Assembly (NCBI GenBank): GCA_947259875.1
Contig: CAMYNX010000055.1
Coordinates: 1-48,455 of the forward strand
Length of the DNA stretch: 48,455 bases
Direction of reading: 5' to 3'
Origin: an uncultured Gammaproteobacteria bacterium
GTDB taxonomy: Bacteria > Pseudomonadota > Gammaproteobacteria > Arenicellales > JAANXG01
Part shown: positions 1-9,821 of the stretch, one piece after another
Layout: the number at the start of each line of letters is the position of its first letter
How positions within the stretch are numbered: position 1 is the first letter of the stretch
Translations under genes and position numbers: made by a program
The notes under the pieces: generated by a model
Database searches by the model: none
What the model saw: only the letters and a program-made list of their open reading frames with translations
What the model was told of the DNA's origin: nothing

Positions 1-1
1 T

Positions 2-2230
2 CCAATCTCCAAACGCGAAGCCTACGCGGCGGATATAGTGTACGGCACCAACAACGAATTCGGCTTCGACTACCTTCGCGACAACATGGCGTTCTCAGCG
101 GAGGATCGGGCGCAACGAGGGCTACACTACGCCATTGTCGACGAAGTCGACTCCATCCTCATCGATGAAGCGCGTACGCCGCTAATCATTTCCGGCCCTG
201 CCGAAGAAAGTACCGATCTGTATGGCAAAATGAACAAGATCATCCCCAGGTTGACCCGCCAGGAGGTGGAAGACGGGCCCGGCGATTACAGTGTGGATGA
301 GAAAAATAAGCAGGTATTTCTCACCGAACAGGGGCATGAAACATCAGAACGTCTGCTGACCGAGGTGGGGCTGTTGTCGGAGGGTAGCAGTCTATACGAC
401 GTGACGAATATCTCCTTGCTGCATCATTTGAACGCCGCCTTGCGTGCTCACACGCTGTTTCAAGTAGATGTCGACTATATCGTTCGCGACGATCAGGTGA
501 TCATTATCGATGAGTTCACCGGCCGTATGATGCCCGGTCGACGCTGGTCCGAGGGTTTACATCAAGCCGTCGAGGCCAAAGAAGGCGCGAAGGTGCAACA
601 AGAAAATCAGACCCTTGCCTCAATCACATTTCAGAACTACTTCCGCCTTTACGGCAAGCTCGCTGGGATGACTGGCACCGCCGATACCGAGGCCGCTGAA
701 TTTCAGCAGATTTACGGGCTAGAAGTCGTAGTTATTCCCACCGACCAAGAGATGATCCGTAACGACCATCCGGACCTCGTGTATCGCACCATACAAGAGA
801 AGTTCACCGCAATTGTCGGTGGTATTCGCGAATCTCATGATCGCGGTCAGCCGATCCTACTAGGCACCGCCTCGATCGAGGCGTCCGAGGTGTTGTCCGG
901 CTTGTTGACCAAAGAAAACATGGATCACCAAGTCTTGAATGCCAAACAACATGAGAAAGAGGCGCAAATTATCGCCCAGGCCGGAAGCCCGGGTGCGATC
1001 ACCATCGCTACCAATATGGCCGGGCGCGGTACCGACATCGTGTTAGGAGGCAACCTGGAAATGGAGCTCAAGGGCTTGGGTGAGGATCAGGACGCGAAAC
1101 AGCAGGCCCGCGACGCATGGCAAGTACGCCACGAGCAAGTCGTGGTTGCCGGTGGTCTGCATGTCATTGGCACCGAGCGGCATGAGTCACGGCGTATCGA
1201 TAATCAGCTACGCGGGCGCTCCGGTCGGCAGGGTGATCCGGGTTCCTCGCGGTTTTATTTGTCATTGGAAGACAATCTAATGCGTATCTTCGGTTCCGAG
1301 CGGGTTTCCGGACTTATGCAGAAGCTCGGCATGGAGGAAGGAGAAGCAATCGAGCATCCCTGGGTATCCCGTGCCATAGAGAACGCCCAACGCAAGGTCG
1401 AAGGGCGGAATTTTGACATCCGTAAACAGCTGCTTGAGTACGACGATGTGGCGAACGTACAGCGCAAGATTGTTTATGAAGAGCGGAATCGGCTCATGGA
1501 TATCGAGGATATATCAGAGAGCGTCGAGGTCATGCGCGGGGATGTCATTACCAGCGTCATTAACCGCAGCGTTCCGCCGCAGAGTCTGGAGGAGCAATGG
1601 GATATCGATGGCCTGGAACATGATTTCGAGGGTGAGTTCGGAATTCACTTAGCCATCAAGCAATGGTTGGAGGATGATCCGGAATTGCACGAAGAGACGC
1701 TGCGCGAGCGAATTGCAGGAGAGATCGCCAATGCTTATGCGGCTAAGACACAGGAAGTGGGAGAACCGATCATTCGTCATTTAGAAAAGGCAGTTATGTT
1801 GCAAGTATTGGACTCGCAATGGAAAGAGCATCTCGCGTCGATGGATCATTTACGGCAAGGGATCGGGCTGCGTGGTTACGCACAAAAAAACCCGAAACAA
1901 GAATACAAACGTGAAGCGTTTGAGATGTTTCAGGACCTGTTGGGCCGAGTGAAGCACGACGTAATAACAATCCTGTCCAAGATAAAAATTCGCACTGAGG
2001 ATGAGGTTGAGGAACTGGAGGCCCAACAACGTACCCAGCAGCGGATGGAGTTTGTTCATCCGGAAATGCGTGACCAGCCACTGGCTGAGTCACAGGATAC
2101 CGGTGATGTTGCGGTCCAGGCTCCGCCTAAGCCCTATGTTCGCGAGGGACGCAAAATCGGTCGCAACGAACCGTGTCCATGCGGTTCAGGAAAAAAATAT
2201 AAACACTGTCATGGTAGGCTCAATGTTTAA
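2..2230 (+). CDS. secA: SecA preprotein translocase ATPase, 5'-truncated by window edge
   Basis: SecA is the cytoplasmic motor that drives unfolded preproteins through SecYEG using ATP. The frame is open from base 2, so the start lies outside the window and roughly 160 N-terminal residues, including Walker A, are missing. Visible landmarks in order are [16 protein letters not shown], the DEAD-type Walker B region [14 protein letters not shown] near visible residue 47, [17 protein letters not shown], the helicase motif [37 protein letters not shown], and the C-terminal zinc motif [13 protein letters not shown] that binds SecB. No internal loss is apparent against the family. argJ begins 5-11 nt after the stop, so the two are probably co-transcribed. 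The GTG at 38 is internal and not a real start. Confidence 0.98.
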   Translation, partial: PISKREAYAADIVYGTNNEFGFDYLRDNMAFSAEDRAQRGLHYAIVDEVDSILIDEARTPLIISGPAEESTDLYGKMNKIIPRLTRQEVEDGPGDYSVDEKNKQVFLTEQGHETSERLLTEVGLLSEGSSLYDVTNISLLHHLNAALRAHTLFQVDVDYIVRDDQVIIIDEFTGRMMPGRRWSEGLHQAVEAKEGAKVQQENQTLASITFQNYFRLYGKLAGMTGTADTEAAEFQQIYGLEVVVIPTDQEMIRNDHPDLVYRTIQEKFTAIVGGIRESHDRGQPILLGTASIEASEVLSGLLTKENMDHQVLNAKQHEKEAQIIAQAGSPGAITIATNMAGRGTDIVLGGNLEMELKGLGEDQDAKQQARDAWQVRHEQVVVAGGLHVIGTERHESRRIDNQLRGRSGRQGDPGSSRFYLSLEDNLMRIFGSERVSGLMQKLGMEEGEAIEHPWVSRAIENAQRKVEGRNFDIRKQLLEYDDVANVQRKIVYEERNRLMDIEDISESVEVMRGDVITSVINRSVPPQSLEEQWDIDGLEHDFEGEFGIHLAIKQWLEDDPELHEETLRERIAGEIANAYAAKTQEVGEPIIRHLEKAVMLQVLDSQWKEHLASMDHLRQGIGLRGYAQKNPKQEYKREAFEMFQDLLGRVKHDVITILSKIKIRTEDEVEELEAQQRTQQRMEFVHPEMRDQPLAESQDTGDVAVQAPPKPYVREGRKIGRNEPCPCGSGKKYKHCHGRLNV

Positions 2231-2241
2231 GGTATGTGACC

Positions 2242-3462
2242 ATGCCGGTCGGACTACGTGCTCCTGAGACTTTGCTGCCGGTGGCTGGCGTTCGTTGGGG
2301 AACCGCGTGCGCTGCGATTCGCCAAACGGAAAGAGACGATGTCGCGCTGTTGGAGTGCTCACCGCAAACCCAAGTCGCCTCGGTGTTTACCCGTAATCAG
2401 TTTGTGGCTGCGCCGGTACAGCTGGCCCGCGATCACCTCAAGGTTCAATCGCCGCGGGCGCTGGTTGTTAACAGCGGTTGTGCGAATGCCGGAACCGGGG
2501 AGAACGGATACCACGATGCTAAACAGATCTGCCAGGCGGTGGCCAAGCAACTCAATGTGGTGACGGAGCAGGTGCTGCCGTTCTCCACCGGGGTGATTGG
2601 GGAACGGTTACCGGTAGATCGTATGGTGGCGGGTGTGCGTCAATGTAGTGAACGGCTACGTGCCGACGGTTGGCTGCGTGCGGCGCGCGCCATCATGACC
2701 ACCGATACGGTGCCTAAAGGTGTCTCGGCGCAGACCATCCTGGGGGGGCAAACCGTCACCATTACCGGTATCGCAAAGGGCTCGGGAATGATCTACCCGG
2801 ACATGGCGACGATGCTGGCCTACATCGCCACGGACGCGTCGGTAACACACACTGTGTTGCAGGCCTGCCTAGAACAGGCGGTTGGACAAAGCTTTAATCG
2901 GATCACGATTGACGGTGATACGTCCACTAACGACGCGTGTGTCATCCTCGCCACCGGTGCCGTGAGCCAGCCATCGATCACCACCGTGGACCATCCGGAT
3001 TATCCTGAGTTTGCCCAGGCGCTTACTTCGGTAGCTAAGACTTTGGCCCAGGCGATAGTCCGTGACGCAGAAGGCGCCACAAAATTTGTCGAGATTTTAG
3101 TATCCGGTGGCGTGAGGGAAGCGGACTGTTTACGAGTGGCCCATACGATTGCCCATTCCCCCCTGGTGAAGACTGCCTTTTATGCCAGCGACCCGAATTG
3201 GGGGCGATTGCTCGCGGCGGTTGGACGTTCGGGGGTGCCGAATCTCGATGTTCGCAAGGTGAGTATCCGCATCAACAACCAAGTTATTGTCACCAGCGGT
3301 GAAGTGGCGCCGACATATACTGAAGCTCTTGGTCAGTCGGCGATGGCGAACGAGGAGTTGCTGGTGTCCATAGATCTGGGCGCCGGTGATGAACAGGCGG
3401 CGATTTGGACTTGCGATCTATCTAACGAATATGTGCGCATCAACGCCGAATACCGCACCTAA
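2242..3462 (+). CDS. argJ: Bifunctional glutamate N-acetyltransferase / N-acetylglutamate synthase ArgJ
   Basis: ArgJ transfers the acetyl group from N-acetylornithine to glutamate in the cyclic arginine pathway; bifunctional forms also use acetyl-CoA. The protein is about 406 aa, normal for the family. The self-cleavage site is clear in KGSGMIYPDMATMLAYIATD, where the Thr of the ATML motif becomes the N-terminal nucleophile of the beta chain. Other family motifs are VNSGCANAGTG near the N-terminus, DGDTSTND, and SDPNWGRLLAAVGRSG near the C-terminus. I prefer the ATG at 2242 because AAGGT lies about 8 nt upstream; a GTG at 2236 is in frame and equally open. Mono- versus bifunctionality cannot be told from sequence alone. 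Confidence 0.96.
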   Translation: MPVGLRAPETLLPVAGVRWGTACAAIRQTERDDVALLECSPQTQVASVFTRNQFVAAPVQLARDHLKVQSPRALVVNSGCANAGTGENGYHDAKQICQAVAKQLNVVTEQVLPFSTGVIGERLPVDRMVAGVRQCSERLRADGWLRAARAIMTTDTVPKGVSAQTILGGQTVTITGIAKGSGMIYPDMATMLAYIATDASVTHTVLQACLEQAVGQSFNRITIDGDTSTNDACVILATGAVSQPSITTVDHPDYPEFAQALTSVAKTLAQAIVRDAEGATKFVEILVSGGVREADCLRVAHTIAHSPLVKTAFYASDPNWGRLLAAVGRSGVPNLDVRKVSIRINNQVIVTSGEVAPTYTEALGQSAMANEELLVSIDLGAGDEQAAIWTCDLSNEYVRINAEYRT

Positions 3463-4405
3463 CCGTATTGAAGTTGCTGCCGGCATTTTAACGGATGGCG
3501 ACGGAAGGATACTCATCGCTCAGCGAAAGTATCCGGACCACCATTGCGGCAAATGGGAATTCCCGGGCGGGAAACTGAAGCGCGATGAAACTGTGGGACA
3601 GGCGTTGCAACGTGAATTAGAGGAGGAGTTGGGGATACGTGTGTATCGGGCGGAGCCGTGGGTTACGGTGCATCACGATTACTCCGACCGGCCCATCACG
3701 CTCAACGTGTTGCGGGTGTTGAGCTATGACGGGGTTCCTGAGGGGCGCGAGGGACAGGCGCTGCAATGGCTGCAGCCCCCGGATCTGCAAGAGGTCGAGT
3801 TTTTAGAAGGTAATCGGAGTATCGTACGTAGCTTGCAGTTACCGTCGCAGTACCTGATCACCGATGCACAAAGATTTGGACGTGAGCGGATCTTATCCCG
3901 CCTGGATACTTTATTGGAGCGTGGAGGACTCATTCAGGTGCGGGAAAAATCAATGCCGCACCCGGAGTTGCGGGAGTTCGTCGGCGAAGTTTTGGCTAAG
4001 TCCCGCGGCCGTAGGGCAAAGGTGTTGTTAAACGCGAGCGTGGACACGGTGATAGATCTGGATGTCGATGGCATTCATCTCACATCGTCACGATTACGGA
4101 CATGTGATCGGCGGCCGCTTTCCAACCGTTACTGGGTGGCGGCATCTTGTCACAGCGAGGCCGAGATCATGATGGCCAAACGTATCAATGCGGATTTTGT
4201 GGTGGCTGGCCCCGTCTCCAGGACCGTTTCTCACCCCGGGACCGTGCCATTGGGCTGGCGTCGGTTCGCTGCCTTGTGTGCAAAGGCGGATTTGCCGGTA
4301 TATGCACTAGGGGGGATGCGGCCCAAAGACCTACAACAGGCACAGCGAGTGGGTGGTCAGGGTATCGCCATGATCGGCGCGCTGTGGGGAAATGGGAACA
4401 TTTAA
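3431..4405 (+). CDS. mutT: Nudix hydrolase (MutT-like) fused to a ThiE-like TIM-barrel domain
   Basis: Residues 10-135 are a MutT-type Nudix domain with a complete box (GKLKRDE, then RELEEELGI after seven residues), expected to hydrolyse oxidised nucleotides such as 8-oxo-dGTP. Residues 140-324 resemble thiamine monophosphate synthase (ThiE/TenI): YLITDAQRFGR opens the barrel, followed by LIQVREKSMP, VDGIHLTSSRLR, ADFVVAGPVSRTVSHPG and VYALGGMRPKDLQQ. This fusion is common in gammaproteobacteria near secA and argJ; whether the ThiE-like half is catalytic is unknown. The ATG at 3431 overlaps the end of argJ by 32 nt; an upstream in-frame ATG at 3386 would add 15 residues with no Nudix similarity. 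Its stop overlaps the stop of coaE tail to tail. Confidence 0.93.
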   Translation: MCASTPNTAPNRIEVAAGILTDGDGRILIAQRKYPDHHCGKWEFPGGKLKRDETVGQALQRELEEELGIRVYRAEPWVTVHHDYSDRPITLNVLRVLSYDGVPEGREGQALQWLQPPDLQEVEFLEGNRSIVRSLQLPSQYLITDAQRFGRERILSRLDTLLERGGLIQVREKSMPHPELREFVGEVLAKSRGRRAKVLLNASVDTVIDLDVDGIHLTSSRLRTCDRRPLSNRYWVAASCHSEAEIMMAKRINADFVVAGPVSRTVSHPGTVPLGWRRFAALCAKADLPVYALGGMRPKDLQQAQRVGGQGIAMIGALWGNGNI

Positions 4406-4992
4406 CCCGCCAGCGCCGTATAGCGCCGGTGTAAGTCATCGACTCGACGCACAAGGCTGGCAATATCTCCGTCATTGCGTATTAGATCGTCCGCGATAGT
4501 TGCCCGCTCTTTATCAGATGCCTGGGCGGAGAAGATCTGTTTAATGTTTGTGTGAGAAAATCCATTTCGTGCCGCAAGCCACTGGAAGCGTTTTTCAGTG
4601 GGCGCCTCGACCACCAGTACCCGGTCGACGAGGTCTTGGAAGTTTGTTTCGATCATTAGCGGCACTACGATTAGGCAATAGGGAACATCCAACGCCCTCA
4701 TTCGTCTGTTCACTTCATCGCGGATGCGTGGATGCAGAATTGCCTCCAGTTTGTGTCGCGCTACGGCGTCGTTAAAGACCTGCTCACGTAACGCGTTACG
4801 GTCGAGTTCACCGTCGCGGACAATATGTGGACCAAATTCTCGGACAATCTCGCGGACAGCCGCTGATTTGCGCGTCGTGAGGCTATGGGCGATCTCATCC
4901 GTGTCGATGACCGGGACCCCCAGATGCCGGAAGCGATCCGACACTACCGTCTTACCACTGCCGATACCTCCAGTTAGACCAATCCGGAGCAT
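4402..4992 (-). CDS. coaE: Dephospho-CoA kinase
   Basis: CoaE phosphorylates the 3' hydroxyl of dephospho-CoA in the last step of coenzyme A synthesis. At 196 aa it has the usual length. The P-loop GLTGGIGSGKT is at residues 5-15. VIDTDEIAHSL follows with the substrate-binding Asp, and LHPRIRDEV and VVPLMIE are family motifs. In many gammaproteobacteria yacG and zapD lie beside coaE; here the gene directly abuts the Nudix gene, sharing stop-codon bases, and neither neighbour is present. It is followed upstream (higher coordinates) by a 429-nt gap and then pilD. Confidence 0.96.
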   Translation of the reverse strand: MLRIGLTGGIGSGKTVVSDRFRHLGVPVIDTDEIAHSLTTRKSAAVREIVREFGPHIVRDGELDRNALREQVFNDAVARHKLEAILHPRIRDEVNRRMRALDVPYCLIVVPLMIETNFQDLVDRVLVVEAPTEKRFQWLAARNGFSHTNIKQIFSAQASDKERATIADDLIRNDGDIASLVRRVDDLHRRYTALAG

Positions 4993-5421
4993 CGCTAACC
5001 CGTATGTTGCACCAAGGATCCCGGATGATGGCGAAGGGACTTGTGCGGCGCGGAGTCGCAGTGTCGGGCGGCTGAGCGCCGCGCTGGAGCGAAATGCATA
5101 GCCGTAGCTATGGGTCGAGTGAAGGCCAAGCGCAGGGGTGCGAGAACCAGCCAGGACCGGGATAGGCGTGACTGTCGGCTCACCTGTAATTCGTAAATTC
5201 GGCTAAATGACTTATATGCTACTGCACAGTTGGAGTTTGGCGCCACCTGGTGGGCAATGCGGGCTCGCCGTTCGAGACCGAGCCAGCGCCGGGATAGTCC
5301 GGCGACAATTCTCCCTAAATAACCTGGGGACGCGTATGTTGCCATTTCATCGAAGTAACACTGCGCAGCTCTTAGCTGTATACCATGAATAGTCGCGGGA
5401 CGCCTTGGTGCAATATGCGGG
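4993..5421. other. Intergenic gap between coaE and pilD, no convincing gene
   Basis: This 429-nt stretch has no recognisable gene. A 116-codon frame on the - strand (4995-5345) has no family signature, and part of it is encoded by the dispersed repeat at 5075-5167. The place where zapD and yacG might be expected is empty. I see no clear promoter or terminator. Confidence 0.6.
5075..5167 (-). repeat. Dispersed repeat, copy A
   Basis: Read on the - strand this 93-nt segment aligns without gaps to 31649-31741 on the + strand, with about 14 mismatches (roughly 85% identity). The best conserved part is a small palindrome with arms CATAGC and GCTATG around a 4-nt loop, preceded by TTCACTCGA. It begins with GCCTATCCCGG. 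Length and position suggest a REP/MITE-like intergenic repeat. There are no obvious terminal inverted repeats or target duplications. Confidence 0.75.
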
Positions 5422-6294
5422 TTACGTCAGTCGGGCAAACTGCAGATAGGCGCGGGTGATCTGTTCGCCCCATAACAGCGCGATCCAGCCGGCGACCGAT
5501 AGGTAAGGCCCGAAGGGGATCGGTATCTCACGATCTCGGCCGCGCAGCGTGATTAGCAGGATACCAATGACAGCCCCCGAGAACGCAGACAGCAGGATGA
5601 TGAGTGGCAGGGCCTGCCATCCCAACCAGGCCCCGAACACCGCAAATAGCTTAAAATCGCCAAAGCCCATACCTTCCTTCCCGGTGAGCAATTTGAAGCC
5701 GTGAAACACCAGCCATAGGGAAGCGTAACCCGCGATTGCCCCCAACACCGCAGACTGCAAATCCGTGAACGTGCCGAAGACATTTGCCAACAGACCCAGC
5801 CACAATATCGGCAAGGTGATGTTGTCAGGAAGAATTTGATGGTCCAAATCAATAAAGCTTAGCGCGATCAAACACCACGTGAGTAACAGAGCCCAACCCG
5901 TGGACGCATTGAAACCCAGGTGCCATGCGACGATCAAAGACAACACTGCGGTTAACGCTTCGACAACCGGATAACGCCAAGAAATCCGCTTGCCGCAGTT
6001 GGAGCACCGGCCTTTGAGAAGCAGGAAGCTCAAAAGAGGAATGTTCTCACTTGCTTTGATCATGATGCCGCAGTGCGGACATTGAGAACGCGGACGCACA
6101 AGGGATAGCGCTTCCGCTTCAAGAGGCTTGCCGGTAGGCAGCTCCAACACCTCTTGACACTGCTCCCGCCATGCGCGCTGCAAGATGATGGGCACCCGAT
6201 GGATAACGACGTTCAGGAAACTTCCAACCAACAGGCTCAACAGCGCCACGGAGGTCAGAAACAGAGGGGTGTTTTCCGCAAATGCTTGGAGCAC
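5422..6294 (-). CDS. pilD: Type IV prepilin leader peptidase / N-methyltransferase
   Basis: PilD cleaves the leader of prepilins at the inner membrane and methylates the new N-terminus. The 290-aa protein has an N-terminal helix with GSFLNVVIHR, the two zinc CxxC pairs (CPHCG and CSNCGKRISWRYP), and the two catalytic Asp of the aspartic peptidase in FIDLDHQILPD and GMGFGDFKLFA, with about seven further membrane helices. The start is GTG at 6294. Nothing is missing relative to the family. It lies downstream of pilB and pilC on the same strand, the standard pilBCD order. Confidence 0.96.
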   Translation of the reverse strand: MLQAFAENTPLFLTSVALLSLLVGSFLNVVIHRVPIILQRAWREQCQEVLELPTGKPLEAEALSLVRPRSQCPHCGIMIKASENIPLLSFLLLKGRCSNCGKRISWRYPVVEALTAVLSLIVAWHLGFNASTGWALLLTWCLIALSFIDLDHQILPDNITLPILWLGLLANVFGTFTDLQSAVLGAIAGYASLWLVFHGFKLLTGKEGMGFGDFKLFAVFGAWLGWQALPLIILLSAFSGAVIGILLITLRGRDREIPIPFGPYLSVAGWIALLWGEQITRAYLQFARLT

Positions 6295-6357
6295 GAAGTG
6301 TTATTGTTCTGTAGGATCGACCAAACCTAGCTGCCGGTAGCCGCGCCGTACAAGGCC

Positions 6358-7483
6358 TTAGAACACTGCCGCCATCTTAAAGATCGGCAAGTACATGGCT
6401 ACGACCATAGTGCCGATGATAACCCCCAGCACCACGATCAAGATTGGCTCGATCAGACTGCTCAATGCGGCGACAGCGTCATCGACTTCCTGCTCATAGA
6501 ATTCGGCGATCTTCGCGAGCATTACGACCGGTACTGACTTCATTGCGAACGTTGATTATTCCGTTGTGGTAGACACGGTTGCCCGAGGCCATGGCCACCG
6601 ATTCCAACGCGTCCACCAACGGTACGCCGGCGCCAAACATAGTGGATAGCGTTCGTGAAACACGCGCGATGGTCGCTTTTTTAAATATCGAGCCAAAGAT
6701 GGGCAGCCGCAACATGATGCGGTCAACGGCATACTGCATTTGTGCTGATCGTTTGTACGTGTATGCGATGGCAACTATCGATCCGATCAAGCCGGCGAAA
6801 AATAATAGCCACCACTCTTGAAACCATCGAGACATTTTTACAATGGTTGCAGTTAACGTCGGCAGCTCGCCACCGAAGTTGCGGAACAATTGCTCAAACT
6901 GCGGGATTACAAAGATTAACAAGAGTGCTACAACGATCACCGCAACGAAGAGTACCGCAGTGGGGTACATCATTGCTGCTTTGACCTTGCCCTTCAACGC
7001 TTCGACTTTCTCTTTGTACGACGCTACTTTCTCCAATAAGACATCCAGCGTGCCGGATTGTTCGCCCGCCGCGACGAGACTCGTGTACAGTTGGTCGAAA
7101 TGCAGAGGAAAACGCATCAGGCTGTTACTGAGACTGGTTCCTGATTCCACTTCTTGCCGGATTGAGGTCAACAAATTTTGCACACTGACGTTTTCATGTC
7201 CTCTGGCAATGGCATCAATGGACTGGGCAACCGGGATACCCGCGCTGATCATAGTAGACAACTGGCGGGTGAAGAAAGTGATATCCTTTGGCTTGATGCG
7301 TTTTTTGAAGCTGAATAGCGGCTGGGGCTTTTTCCGCACTTTGATCTGACGGATACCTTGCCGCCGCAACGTCGCCTTGATAAAAGCGGCGCTCGGTGCT
7401 TCGTTGTCTCCCTTTACTTGGCGGCCCTTCGCGTCGGTGCCTTCCCAAGTGAACTGAGTCAGTTTTTGCGCCCGCTTAGCCAT
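6358..7483 (-). pseudogene. pilC: PilC inner-membrane platform protein, frameshifted by internal deletion
   Basis: PilC is the GspF-family inner-membrane platform of type IV pili. The frame from 7483 matches PilC through IINVRNEVSTG (about residue 319) and then runs ten foreign codons to a stop at 6494. The rest of PilC continues in another frame from MLAKIAEFYEQEVDDAV to the normal end MYLPIFKM at 6358. Between VSTG and MLAKIAEF the family normally has about 32 residues (QLNFAM...FPNMVVQM...GEESGALD); only 4 nt remain at about 6523-6526, so about 92 nt are gone and the frame is lost. The start ATG is 1 nt after the pilB stop. Either the gene is dead or the assembly has an error here; a separate 61-aa gene is not credible. 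Confidence 0.9.
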
Positions 7484-7484
7484 G

Positions 7485-9116
7485 TTACAGGTTCGTTACT
7501 CTTTCCACTTCTTCTAGACTGGTGACACCTTGTTGAACCTTGAGCAGGCCCGCGTGACGCAGACCAACCACACCCTCCATCTTTGCCATATCCCGGTAGC
7601 CTTCTGTACACCCATCACAGCCCACCGGTCCATACATCTGGAGGTCGTCGATTTCGCTCTCCTCGAATCCGGACGCCAATAAGGCCTTTTCTGGAATCTC
7701 CAACGGCTGCTTGCAGGTATCACACAGACGTCGGGTCAAACGTTGCGCCATTATCAGATGGACTGCAGAGGCGATGTTGAAAGGCGCCACACCCATATTG
7801 AGTAGCCGCGTGAGTGTAGAGGGGGCGTCATTGGTGTGCAATGTGGACAACACGAGATGACCGGTCTGAGAGGCCTTGACGGCGATATCAGCGGTTTCCA
7901 GATCTCGGATCTCGCCGACCATTATGACATCCGGATCCTGGCGTAGAAATGACCGTAACGCAGACGCAAAGGTCAAGTTGGCACGTTCGTTAATGTTTAC
8001 CTGATTGATTCCGGCCACATTAATTTCCACTGGATCTTCGACCGTGCAGATATTGCGCTCCGGTTTGTTGAGCATATCGAGCGCCGTATAAAGCGTGACC
8101 GTTTTACCGCTACCGGTGGGTCCGGTCACCAAGATCATGCCATAGGGTCTTTTGATCGCTTCTAAATAATAGTCTTTCTGAAAAGATTCAAACCCGAGAT
8201 TCTCCAGCCCCAGCTTGGCGCCGCTGGCATCGAGGATGCGAATCACTGCCTTCTCGCCGTATAGCGTCGGCAGCGTACTGACACGAAAGTCAATTGAACG
8301 GTTCCTCGACAATCTCAGCTTCATGCGACCGTCTTGCGGTACGCGGCGCTCTGCGATGTCGAGTCTTGAGAGAATTTTTACCCGTGCGGCTATACGCGCA
8401 GAGAGATTTACTGGTGGTGATGCCAGCTCGTGGAGCACACCGTCAACTCGGAATCGGACACGAAGTTTCTTTTCATAGGGTTCAATATGTATATCAGATG
8501 CGTTTTTTTTAATCGCGTCTAGAAGCATCTTGTTAACAAAGCGAACGATTGGTGTGTCGATTTGTTCAACAATGCCCTCTTCGGTTTTGCTATCCTCGTC
8601 TTCCGACGAAATATCGATGTCCTCAAGTCCTTCTTCGTCACCGACCAAGTCAGAGTAAGTACTGTCGTTGGCCTCACGTGCCCGCTCAATAGCGACCGAT
8701 AATTGATCTTGGTCCACGAGTATCGGTTCCACGCCAAGGCCAGTGTGGAATTTGACGTCTTCCAGAGCGCGCCGATCGGTGGGGTCCGATATGGCGAGGA
8801 ATATCTTTGTGCCCCGCTTGTATAGCGGGAGAACATTATGCTTCTCGATCAGGCCGTCGGCGACCAATCCCACTGGCGCTTGTTCTAAATCGATCGCGCT
8901 GATGTCCAGCAGCGGTAAACCGAATTCTTCTGATGCCGCCCAACTCAGTTGATCGGTAGGGATTGTCTTGCTGTGCGCAACCTGAGTGAAGAACGAACGG
9001 CTCTTTTGGATCGCTGTTTGCTGTAGCTTATCGGCATTATCTCGCGACAGGAGATCGGCCCGCACGAGGCGCAGGGCCAAGCCACTCAATTGGAAGGCTG
9101 TACTCGGAGTCGCCAT
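7485..9116 (-). CDS. pilB: Type IV pilus extension ATPase PilB with internal in-frame deletion
   Basis: PilB is the hexameric secretion ATPase that powers pilus extension. The N-terminal MshEN domain, Walker A GPTGSGKT, Asp box GEIRDLETADIAVKASQTGHL, Walker B DPDVIMVGEIRD and the zinc tetracysteine region (CDTCK and CDGC) are present. Near the C-terminus, family members read GY-KGRVGIYEV...IIMEGGN...-EG-x-LR, about 35 residues between GY and EG; here only six residues (RDMAKM) remain at about 7578-7595, a loss of about 29 residues with the frame kept. The ATG at 9116 has GGAA upstream and gives 543 aa; the TTG at 9128 is an alternative. Whether the shortened protein works is doubtful, because the GRVGIYE block is nearly invariant. 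Confidence 0.9.
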   Translation of the reverse strand: MATPSTAFQLSGLALRLVRADLLSRDNADKLQQTAIQKSRSFFTQVAHSKTIPTDQLSWAASEEFGLPLLDISAIDLEQAPVGLVADGLIEKHNVLPLYKRGTKIFLAISDPTDRRALEDVKFHTGLGVEPILVDQDQLSVAIERAREANDSTYSDLVGDEEGLEDIDISSEDEDSKTEEGIVEQIDTPIVRFVNKMLLDAIKKNASDIHIEPYEKKLRVRFRVDGVLHELASPPVNLSARIAARVKILSRLDIAERRVPQDGRMKLRLSRNRSIDFRVSTLPTLYGEKAVIRILDASGAKLGLENLGFESFQKDYYLEAIKRPYGMILVTGPTGSGKTVTLYTALDMLNKPERNICTVEDPVEINVAGINQVNINERANLTFASALRSFLRQDPDVIMVGEIRDLETADIAVKASQTGHLVLSTLHTNDAPSTLTRLLNMGVAPFNIASAVHLIMAQRLTRRLCDTCKQPLEIPEKALLASGFEESEIDDLQMYGPVGCDGCTEGYRDMAKMEGVVGLRHAGLLKVQQGVTSLEEVERVTNL

Positions 9117-9584
9117 CAAGATTTCCAAATAATTATTGGGTATTTTTGATTAAATATAGCAGAAAATATCGCGACTCTGCGCCAAATCCGAGGGGTAAAT
9201 CATAAAACTTTGTCATTTTCCCGGCCTGACGCACCCTCTAGTGCGATGCGCACATAGTGCATCAAGGCCACACAAAGAGAGGCTAAGAGGTTGTTTAGAT
9301 TTAGGAATTCGGTCGGCGCCCGGCAAGATTCGTCGCTACCGGGTAACGCCTATCTCGGCCCTGAGGCGAAACAACGCTTGGGGTTGCGTTTCACTCCAAA
9401 GCAAATGAAAGAGTTGGTGCCAGTACCAATGGGTGAGCACCAGTTCGGTAGCACAAAATCCCTCGTCCTTTGAAAGAAGACACGCTTGGGATGTGGGGTT
9501 AGGGCGAAACCTGCTGTTAATCACCGTGGTTGGTTCCCGTCACCCCGACCGTACCCCGGTGGAGATGAGGCATAGCCAAGAATG
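9117..9584. other. Region upstream of pilB without recognisable gene
   Basis: About 470 nt. The first 80 nt upstream of pilB are AT-rich and could hold its promoter, though I see no confident -35/-10 pair. The remainder contains only short open frames (for example 9291-9473 on +) without family resemblance. It borders the truncated glycosyltransferase and looks like decayed accessory DNA. Confidence 0.5.
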
Positions 9585-9818
9585 TCATGTAGTTTGTTCG
9601 AGGAGCCGTTCAAATCTTTTGCCAACTTCGGTCCACGTCAGCGTCTCCACTTTTGGCAGTTGATGTATTGAGGTAAATTTCCTTATTTTGTTAATTGTTT
9701 CTTCATGGTTCTCGATATCAAACAGGAAATCGACGTCCTTTCCGAACATCCATTCTGTCGCTAACGTTCGACTAGCGATAACCGGTATTTCGCAAGCTAA
9801 CGCTTCGTATATTTGGGT
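9585..9818 (-). pseudogene. C-terminal fragment of a GT-B (GT1/GT4-type) glycosyltransferase
   Basis: Translating the - strand from 9818 gives 77 residues beginning TQIYEALACEIPVIASR, the donor-binding loop near the end of GT4-type glycosyltransferases, then LATEWMFGKDVDFLFD and a helical tail ending RFERLLEQTT before a TGA at 9585. There is no start codon, and an in-frame stop lies just upstream at 9819-9821. The ISL3-type transposase remnant begins at this point, so the N-terminal three quarters were probably lost when the element inserted and decayed. It belongs with the glycosyltransferase genes at 10.7-14.8 kb. Confidence 0.72.
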
Positions 9819-9821
9819 CTA

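Noticed and set aside
4995-5345. 116-codon - strand frame between coaE and pilD
   Set aside because: No family similarity, and about a quarter of it is encoded by the dispersed repeat.
6358-6543. Separate 61-aa gene after pilC
   Set aside because: It is the true C-terminus of PilC in a shifted frame, not an independent gene.
9291-9663. Short + frames upstream of pilB
   Set aside because: No recognisable motif and no ribosome site; likely decayed DNA.
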